Shown here piece by piece: positions 8,920-14,986 of a stretch of DNA of 32,289 nucleotides. The DNA comes from Euryarchaeota archaeon UBA258 (lineage in GTDB: Archaea; Thermoplasmatota; Poseidoniia; Poseidoniales; Poseidoniaceae). Position 1 is the first letter of the stretch. Every line of letters begins with the position of its first letter. Below the pieces are notes generated by a model. It made no database searches. It was not told the origin of the DNA and worked only from the letters and a program-made list of their open reading frames with translations. The stretch is taken from positions 17,366 through 49,654 of the forward strand of contig DAPR01000013.1 of the NCBI GenBank assembly GCA_002502605.1, in the 5' to 3' direction. Position numbers and translations under genes: made by a program.

Positions 8920-9044
8920 CCCAGTGACTGCGTGTTCACCCACGAAAAGGACTGCATCCTCAACACCGGCCATAGATGGGGGTCCCCTGCAGTGCCTCAA
9001 GAACCCTGCGCCCCATTGAAGAACCTCCATCAATTGGCCAAACC

Positions 9045-9587
9045 ATGAGCGAAGAAACCGAACGTTTGGTTTGGATTGACCTTGAGATGACCGGATTGGA
9101 TGTTTCAAGGGAGTCGATCATTGAAATTGCGACGGTTGTTACGGACGGTGAACTCAACATCCTCGCCCAGGGTCCGAATCTCGCGGTAAAGGTGGATGAT
9201 GCGCTCTTGGATGGGATGGATGAGTGGAACACCTCTCATCATACCGCTAGTGGGCTCGTTGAGCGAGTAAAAACGGTTGGCGTGTCCATAGAAGAGGCTG
9301 AACAACAAACATTGGAATTTTTGCAACATTGGGTTGAGAAAGGGACTGCACCACTGTGTGGAAACAGCGTATGGAACGACAAGAAGTTCATGGAAAAAGA
9401 GATGCCTGCTCTCGTGGAACATCTTCATTACCGCATGATTGATGTCTCTACGGTCAAAGAACTAGCAAGACGTTGGTATCCCGATGTTGGAAGGTATGAG
9501 AAAAAAGGAGCGCACCTCGCCCTTGATGACATCCTCGAATCAATTGAAGAACTTCGTTACTTCCGAACGCGAGTCTTCAAACAGTGA
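9045..9587 (+). CDS. orn: Oligoribonuclease (DEDDh 3'-5' exoribonuclease)
   Basis: Degrades 2-5 nt RNA fragments to mononucleotides, and pGpG where c-di-GMP is used. It is 180 residues, the normal length. ExoI WIDLEMTGLD gives Asp12 and Glu14, ExoII has Asp112 in GNSVWNDKKF, and ExoIII has His157 and Asp162 in HLALDD. The HTASGLVERV stretch and overall register match the E. coli enzyme as I remember it, with very few length differences. The start was chosen by alignment to the family N-terminus; the frame is open upstream to 8976. The family is typical of gammaproteobacteria, actinobacteria and eukaryotes, so in an archaeon it suggests gene transfer. It converges on the xdhC-like gene with a four-base gap. 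Confidence 0.95.
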   Translation: MSEETERLVWIDLEMTGLDVSRESIIEIATVVTDGELNILAQGPNLAVKVDDALLDGMDEWNTSHHTASGLVERVKTVGVSIEEAEQQTLEFLQHWVEKGTAPLCGNSVWNDKKFMEKEMPALVEHLHYRMIDVSTVKELARRWYPDVGRYEKKGAHLALDDILESIEELRYFRTRVFKQ

Positions 9588-9591
9588 ACCA

Positions 9592-10461
9592 TCAATCCCG
9601 CCAGGTTGGCTCGGATGGATTGACGCCCTTGTAGGATGCCAAGATTTGGGCGACGACAGCAACGGCGATTTCCTGTGGGGATTCTGCACCAATGTGAACA
9701 CCAATCGGGCAGATCACTTGCTCAAGGGTGCCTTCTGTCACGCCAATCTCTTTGGCTGCTTTCTCGAAGGCTTGCCACTTAGAACGGCTACCAATCACTC
9801 CGATGCGAGGAGCATCTTGACCGTTCATTAGAGCACCTTGAGCCTGTAAGCAGGTGAGCATAGCGAGCAATCTTGTTTGATCTTCTGACCAATCATGGCC
9901 GAGGAAAAGCACATCAGAATACTGCGATAACACCTCTGCAGAGTGGTGGCCAACGAAGGAATCGATGTCCATGTGAAGGTGGTGGTTTGCGTTTGGAAAC
10001 ATCTCCGGGTTGCAGAAATCCTCTCGAGTGTCATGAATGGAGTGGGACCATCCTAATGCATCCAAAGCCGGAGCAATGGCTTGAGCGCAATGACCTCCGC
10101 CGATGAGCAACACGTGTGGCATTGGGACAAGAACCTCCAAACTGAGGGTCACACGACCCCCACAAAGCGAATCTAAGGGCGTCACTTCATAGCCCTTCGC
10201 CCCTTTATTTAATCCGAAAGTAAGGACCTGACCTGCTGGAAGATGATGTTCATTCAGCATCGATCGGCTGCGCTTCAAAACCGTCATTTCAAGCCCTGCA
10301 CCGCCGACTGTTCCGACCCATGTTTCATCTGAAGAACGCATAGCAAGACGAGCCCCGACCTTTCCCGGAACGCTGCCTGAGGTTTCAACCACGCTCGCCA
10401 TGACCACTTTGTGACCGCATTCGATTTGGGCCAAAGCCCAAGCCAGAACTGCTGCAGTCAT
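9592..10461 (-). CDS. XdhC/CoxI-family molybdenum cofactor maturation protein
   Basis: Family members bind the Mo-pterin cofactor, help sulfurate it and insert it into molybdenum hydroxylases. The N-terminal domain has SGSVPGKVGARL (family signature) and CGG at about 120. The C-terminal Rossmann domain begins with LLIGGGHCAQAI. IGSRSKW and the C-terminal CPIGVHIGAESPQEIA match the XdhC signature. At 289 residues it is of usual length. GGGAGG-like purine bases lie just before the ATG. It follows the mocA-like gene by 50 bases, forming a two-gene maturation operon that probably serves the hydroxylase at 1-3096. Confidence 0.92.
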   Translation of the reverse strand: MTAAVLAWALAQIECGHKVVMASVVETSGSVPGKVGARLAMRSSDETWVGTVGGAGLEMTVLKRSRSMLNEHHLPAGQVLTFGLNKGAKGYEVTPLDSLCGGRVTLSLEVLVPMPHVLLIGGGHCAQAIAPALDALGWSHSIHDTREDFCNPEMFPNANHHLHMDIDSFVGHHSAEVLSQYSDVLFLGHDWSEDQTRLLAMLTCLQAQGALMNGQDAPRIGVIGSRSKWQAFEKAAKEIGVTEGTLEQVICPIGVHIGAESPQEIAVAVVAQILASYKGVNPSEPTWRD

Positions 10462-10511
10462 GCCCCTCCCTCGAGGCGCTCACTCATACCATTTCCGTCA
10501 GGGCAAGATGC

Positions 10512-11099
10512 TCAAAAATTGATTTCAAAATCAATGGATGCGAGGAGCGTAAGATCTTCTTGGGTGTCGATGTTAAGGCTCAAATGAGGGGCGTTAACCT
10601 CAACATAGTCCGGTGCAATAAGGTCACGCAGTGGGGTTTCAGGGGGTGCTGCGAGCACCGCTTCAACATCGGGAGAATGAACAATCAAGGGGTGACCGGG
10701 TTTCCCATTGCATGCTAAAGTCGAAGTTGTGTTCTGGCTCAGCAATTGCTTGACATGCGTCACACCCCACCCTGGACGATCCACAGGAGCGATAATCACT
10801 CGGCGAGGGAGGCGTCCGGTGTCACCCATCGCAGCAAGGAGGCCCTGTTGCAAGGTGCCGGTTCGCCCTTGTTCAGGTTCTTTGTTGACCACAACAGTGG
10901 CTCCTTCGCATTGAAGCATCACTTCAAATTGCAACGACTGCCTTGTAACGACGTACACAGGAGCACATCCTGCTGCAATCAAGCGACGAACTGCAAGACC
11001 CACAAGGGTCGTATCAGCAACAGGAACCAAGGCCTTAGGCTGACCCAAACGAACGCTTGCCCCCGCTGCGAGAACAAGTGCAGGGCATCCTTTGACCAT
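10512..11099 (-). CDS. MocA-like molybdopterin cytidylyltransferase (MobA-like NTP transferase)
   Basis: Probably attaches CMP to Mo-pterin to make the cytosine-dinucleotide form used by many bacterial-type molybdenum hydroxylases. The 195 residues carry the nucleotide-binding signature LVLAAGASVRLGQPKAL near the start. GRTGTLQQGL, APVDRPG (metal Asp) and NIDTQEDL at the end follow the MocA/MobA pattern. Its partner just downstream is the XdhC-like gene, which favours MocA over MobA (GTP, DMSO-reductase family). The choice of CTP is inferred from context, not from a diagnostic residue. Confidence 0.85.
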   Translation of the reverse strand: MVKGCPALVLAAGASVRLGQPKALVPVADTTLVGLAVRRLIAAGCAPVYVVTRQSLQFEVMLQCEGATVVVNKEPEQGRTGTLQQGLLAAMGDTGRLPRRVIIAPVDRPGWGVTHVKQLLSQNTTSTLACNGKPGHPLIVHSPDVEAVLAAPPETPLRDLIAPDYVEVNAPHLSLNIDTQEDLTLLASIDFEINF

Positions 11100-11171
11100 G
11101 GGCCATCCTCAACGCTCGGTCTCAAGGGCTTTTTGCTCTTGGTTCAAATAGACTCAGCCCTTTACCACCCT

Positions 11172-11945
11172 ATGAACGAGGACGACTATCCTTTAACACT
11201 CCCTGAAAAGAGGTCGATGGATTTGCTCACAAGCATTGTAGAGGCGAATGAGTGGCTGGAATATAAACATCGATCGAATCTGATTGTCACCATGTTCGTC
11301 CAAGGTCAATCGGGTCGCTGGTATGCAATTGAAGCCAAGAGGAATGACGCCATCATCGGATTTAATGCTCAACCATGGAGTTTGAATGTCAGGGGTGGGG
11401 CACGGAAACGCGATGTGATTTACAACAACAAATACTGCCCAAACTTGTGCCTCAATCCGCATCGAACAGCAGAGATGCCAGTCGGCGACAAGATTGCAGC
11501 CTTGTGCCTCTCGTTGCATAACGACCGCATCACTGCGATGAGCATCCCCTTGCTGGCGCAATTTATTGTTGCTCCAAGAGAACACCTTGCCAAGGTCATG
11601 GTGTTCCAAGATGAAATGGTGGTTTTGCATTCGATGATGCACGATGACGAACACTTTGGAATGGTTGATTTGACAGAAGAGGAAGAGGCTGCGTTTAATC
11701 AACAAGAACCCGAAGACATGTACCAAGACTGGGAAATGCACTTCATGGGCATCGAGGACGACATCGTGGCCCCTCCTGAACCAGCGGAACCTAGAGGTTC
11801 TGAGGCATTGAGTTTGATTGACTTGCCAGCACCAACGGCCGAGGAAATTGCTGAACAGCGCATGTGGGAGGAGTACGAGCAACACATGCATTCCTTGGCG
11901 ATGGAAGCCTTTTGGAATCAGCAGGACCCTGGGAACGAGGATTGA
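11172..11945 (+). CDS. Unknown soluble protein with acidic C-terminal part
   Basis: 257 residues, no family recognised. The first 165 residues look like a mixed alpha/beta globular domain with RWYAIEAKRN, a YCPNLCLNPHR Cys pair and PVGDKIAALCLSLHNDR. Residues 165-257 are strongly acidic and rich in Met, Glu and Pro, ending in a helix-like stretch. No signal peptide or TM is visible. The start is the first ATG after the divergent mocA-like gene; longer versions would overlap it. It abuts the acyl-CoA dehydrogenase stop back-to-back in TGATCA. Function unknown. Confidence 0.75.
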   Translation: MNEDDYPLTLPEKRSMDLLTSIVEANEWLEYKHRSNLIVTMFVQGQSGRWYAIEAKRNDAIIGFNAQPWSLNVRGGARKRDVIYNNKYCPNLCLNPHRTAEMPVGDKIAALCLSLHNDRITAMSIPLLAQFIVAPREHLAKVMVFQDEMVVLHSMMHDDEHFGMVDLTEEEEAAFNQQEPEDMYQDWEMHFMGIEDDIVAPPEPAEPRGSEALSLIDLPAPTAEEIAEQRMWEEYEQHMHSLAMEAFWNQQDPGNED

Positions 11946-13100
11946 TCACAGATCTTTTGTGATTTCTCGCCCGATGATCATGCGCTGAACTTGGGACGAA
12001 CCCTCGTAAATCTGCATCACTTTTGCCGCCCTCATCAGTTGCGCAACAGGGTATTCTTCAGAATACCCATACCCGCCGAAGACCTGCACAGCATCGGTTG
12101 AAACTTCCATTGCGGTGTCCGCAGCAAATCGCTTGGCATGGGCAGCAGATTCGGTGTTTCGAAGACCAGCGTCTGATTCAGCGGCTGATTTCCAAGTCAA
12201 CATTCGAGAGGCTTCGATTTTAGTTTTCATATCAGCGAGCATGAATTGAATGGCTTGGTGCCTGTGAAGAGGCTTACCGAAACTCATTCGCTCACCAGAG
12301 TAGCGCAAAGCGTGTTCATAGGCCGCACGTGCCAATCCAGTTGCGTGAGCAGCGATGTTTGGCCTCGACATGTCGAAGGCTTTCATGGCGTTCATCCAGC
12401 CGCCTGATTCCGAACCGCCAATGAGGTTTGCTGCTGGCACTCGAACGTCGTCAAAGGTCATCGATCTGGTATCGGAACATCGTTGCCCCATGTTGGTTTC
12501 TTTCTTGCCAAGGCTAAACCCTTCCGAATCGCTTTCAACAATGAAACCGGACATGCCACGGTAACCTGCATCGATATCCGTTTTGGCGAGGACGAAGAAA
12601 AAATCAGCATGGCCTGCACCGGTGATCCACATTTTCGCCCCGTTAATGACGTAGTCATCGCCGTCGCGCACTGCATGAGTTTTGCATGCAGCAAGGTCAG
12701 ATCCAGCTCCGGGTTCGGTCACTGCATACGAGGCAAGAGCACCTTCTTCTGCGACTTTTCGCAGCCAGATGTCCTTCTGTTCATCCGTAGCACCGGTGAT
12801 GATGGGGGCGCAAGCCAATGCCGTTGCATAGGCTGCGGTGGCAAAACCAGGGTCGCCCCAGGCCAATTCTTCGTTCACGATCACATCTTCCATCGACCCA
12901 AGACCAGGTCCGCCGTATGCCTCAGGAATGTGGAGGTTCAACAAACCTATTTCATGAGCCGCTTGGATGGTTTCTTTGGGATAGGTCGAGGTTGCATCCC
13001 AATGCTCGGCCTTTGGTCGAATTTCATCGACCGCGAACTCATGGGCGAGTTCCCTGAGCATCTCCTGCATTTCATCAAGTTGGAAGTTGACCATGTGCAT
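11946..13100 (-). CDS. Acyl-CoA dehydrogenase
   Basis: FAD enzyme that makes the 2,3-enoyl-CoA in fatty-acid or branched-chain amino-acid breakdown, passing electrons to ETF (not in the window). The 384 residues show the FAD-binding YAVTEPGAGSD and WITGAGHADFF, the FGGYGYSEEYPVAQLMR segment, and the catalytic base Glu366 in IYEGSSQVQR. The frame is open to 13190 but overlaps the exchanger gene. The ATG at 13100 has GGGAGG nine bases upstream; the second ATG two codons later (13094) fits the family N-terminus (MVNFQL) equally well. The SD lies in a perfect hairpin. The chain-length or branched-substrate class is not resolved. Confidence 0.94.
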   Translation of the reverse strand: MHMVNFQLDEMQEMLRELAHEFAVDEIRPKAEHWDATSTYPKETIQAAHEIGLLNLHIPEAYGGPGLGSMEDVIVNEELAWGDPGFATAAYATALACAPIITGATDEQKDIWLRKVAEEGALASYAVTEPGAGSDLAACKTHAVRDGDDYVINGAKMWITGAGHADFFFVLAKTDIDAGYRGMSGFIVESDSEGFSLGKKETNMGQRCSDTRSMTFDDVRVPAANLIGGSESGGWMNAMKAFDMSRPNIAAHATGLARAAYEHALRYSGERMSFGKPLHRHQAIQFMLADMKTKIEASRMLTWKSAAESDAGLRNTESAAHAKRFAADTAMEVSTDAVQVFGGYGYSEEYPVAQLMRAAKVMQIYEGSSQVQRMIIGREITKDL

Positions 13101-13115
13101 GGGAGGGGGCCTCCC
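13101..13115 (-). promoter_or_regulatory. Hairpin enclosing the Shine-Dalgarno of the acyl-CoA dehydrogenase
   Basis: The minus strand reads GGGAGG-CCC-CCTCCC, a 6-bp all-G/C-rich stem with a 3-base loop, and its 3' arm touches the ATG at 13100. The 5' arm is the only good SD at correct spacing, so the stem would hide it. This suggests translational control. Confidence 0.5.
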
Positions 13116-13131
13116 TTTATGTCTCCTTGTC

Positions 13132-14337
13132 TCACGAAAAGACCAAGATACCGCGACGGTGTAATTCGAGCACAATGAGGAAAGCGCCATAGATGCTAAT
13201 CATGACCCAACCTTCCCACTTTCTGAATTCATAAGCAGTCCGCATCATCAAGAGAGCGCTCAAACAACCGATGATTGTGAACGGCATAATGATGTAAATG
13301 AGTAAATCATGACCTTCAGCAGTAATGGCAAGCGGAGCGATCAGACCGGCAATTCCAATCGAAAGCAATGGATCTGTGATGTTTGAGCCAATCAGGGTGC
13401 CAATCGCAACACCTTGGCTGCGCTTGGCAGCCATAAGAGCGATGGTAAGTTCCGGCAATGAGGTGCCGATTCCAGAAACTGTGGTCCCTACAATTGCGTC
13501 TGGGACGTCCAATTCCGTGGCGATTAACTGTGCATACTTGACAAGTTGTTCAGCTGAAAATACTGCGAACGCAAGACCCAAAACGACCATGACAAGGTAT
13601 GCTGCTGTGCTCCATGAAGACCCTTGCAAATCGGGTGCATCGATGTATTCGAGTTCCTCTGCCTGGAGTTCCTTTCTGTTGGTTAGCAGCCATGTGATGT
13701 AGATGACATACGAGGTCACGAGGATGCCTGCTTCCCACCGTTGCAGAGTGCCTTCTGTGATCAAAAAGAAACTGAGCACAAGCACGGAGAGAAGCATGAT
13801 TTGGCCGTCCCGCTTCAACCAAGATTCTCGAATTTTAAGACCTCTATTCACCACAACAATACCCATAATCAACGTGATTTGAACAAACACTGAACCCAAA
13901 ATCCCACCGATGGCGAAATCTGCGAGTTGTGGGTCGGTTCCAATGTTGCTGGCGGCGGAGCCAGAGACTAAAATTTCGGGAAGGGATGTGCCAATTGAAA
14001 CGATGGTGAGGCCAATAACCACCTCTGGTAAGCCCACGCGGCGAGCCAGACCTTTCGCCCCTTCGATGAAGAAATCAGCAGAGAAGATCAGCAGAAAGAG
14101 TGCAAGAATGGCAATGCTAACGGTCACGGCGATGTTGTTCGTGCTTGCTTCACTTGAAATCAGTTTGACGGCCATCAAGCCGAGGAACAGGGCACCAGTG
14201 GTGATGAGGGTTTGGAAATGGACCAGTTGAGGAATCCCCATCAACTTCTGGTCGGACTCCATGGTGGTTGCACTAGGCCATCCTTCTTCACCGTTCTGTT
14301 CCCGAATCGATTGAACATAAGGATTCAAAAGACCCAT
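13132..14337 (-). CDS. Na+/Ca2+ exchanger-family (CaCA) antiporter
   Basis: Inner-membrane cation antiporter of the YrbG/CaCA type, 401 residues with about ten TM segments in two inverted halves. Alpha-1 carries IGTSLPE at about 115-121 and alpha-2 IGTSLPE at about 290-296, the Ca-binding core. In alpha-2 the second half is GSNITDPLLSIG. In alpha-1 the matching stretch is GSVFVQITLIMG, without the usual Asn, so the two repeats are not symmetric at the ion site. A central charged loop (RKELQAEELEYIDAP) separates the halves. GGAG precedes the chosen ATG; a later ATG at 14262 would shorten the N-terminus by 25 residues. Ion specificity is inferred from the family. Confidence 0.9.
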   Translation of the reverse strand: MGLLNPYVQSIREQNGEEGWPSATTMESDQKLMGIPQLVHFQTLITTGALFLGLMAVKLISSEASTNNIAVTVSIAILALFLLIFSADFFIEGAKGLARRVGLPEVVIGLTIVSIGTSLPEILVSGSAASNIGTDPQLADFAIGGILGSVFVQITLIMGIVVVNRGLKIRESWLKRDGQIMLLSVLVLSFFLITEGTLQRWEAGILVTSYVIYITWLLTNRKELQAEELEYIDAPDLQGSSWSTAAYLVMVVLGLAFAVFSAEQLVKYAQLIATELDVPDAIVGTTVSGIGTSLPELTIALMAAKRSQGVAIGTLIGSNITDPLLSIGIAGLIAPLAITAEGHDLLIYIIMPFTIIGCLSALLMMRTAYEFRKWEGWVMISIYGAFLIVLELHRRGILVFS

Positions 14338-14362
14338 AATCCATCTCCGACACCCAATCAAC

Positions 14363-14986
14363 ATGAGGCCCCAAATGCTTGCCGAATTTTTTGGCACGTG
14401 GTTCATGGTGGGCATCGGGTGTGGTAGCGTCGCCCTTGGCGCACCTGTGTGGTTGATCTCGCTGGCTTTTGGTGGAGCTGTGACGTTGGCAATCCTTGTG
14501 CTGCAACCGGTGAGTGGTGCTCACATCAATCCTGCAGTCAGCATCGCCTTTGCTCGAACAGGGCATCTTGAGAAGCATCTCCTCATCCCCTATATCGTGG
14601 CCCAACTCGCTGGCGGGCTCGCTGCGGGCATCATGCTTGGAGGTGTTGGTTCGACCGCATTAGCCCCAGGTGTCAGCACTGCAGAAGGGATTGCAATTGA
14701 AGTGTTCATCACCTTCGCGCTCATGGCGTCAATTTACTGGAGTGTCGTAAAATCTGAAACCCATATCTCGATTGCCTTTTTTGTCGGAGGCGCTGTTGCC
14801 GTCTTAGCATACTTCTTTGGTCCTTTGACAGGGGCTTCGATGAACCCAGCACGAACCTTTGGGCCGAATATCGTTTCTGGAATGTACTTCAGCCTAATAT
14901 TCTATAGCATTACAACCATCATTGGAGCCTTGATTGCAGCCGAGGCGTACCTCCGCTTTTATCCCACAGAGAACAATCAAGATTGA
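14363..14986 (+). CDS. MIP-family channel (aquaporin/aquaglyceroporin-like)
   Basis: Six-TM channel of 207 residues, compact for the family. Both half-helix motifs are intact: SGAHINPAV at about 51-59 and TGASMNPAR at 156-164. Ungapped alignment to my memory of AQP1 puts Phe36, Ala149, Ala158 and Arg164 at the aromatic/arginine filter. The missing His at 149 predicts a wider pore than a strict water channel, while Thr after NPAR is water-type rather than the GlpF Asp. The substrate is therefore open. It starts 25 bases from the divergent exchanger and overlaps the end of the E1 gene by ten bases on the opposite strand. Confidence 0.9.
   Translation: MRPQMLAEFFGTWFMVGIGCGSVALGAPVWLISLAFGGAVTLAILVLQPVSGAHINPAVSIAFARTGHLEKHLLIPYIVAQLAGGLAAGIMLGGVGSTALAPGVSTAEGIAIEVFITFALMASIYWSVVKSETHISIAFFVGGAVAVLAYFFGPLTGASMNPARTFGPNIVSGMYFSLIFYSITTIIGALIAAEAYLRFYPTENNQD

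Noticed and set aside
8960..9000. GGGGACCCC inverted repeat near the second subtilase and orn
   Set aside because: The central spacing of one base is too small for a stable RNA hairpin, and it is not placed at either chosen start.
10746..11171. 142-codon N-terminal extension of the unknown acidic protein
   Set aside because: It overlaps the mocA-like gene on the opposite strand and reads as out-of-frame sequence.
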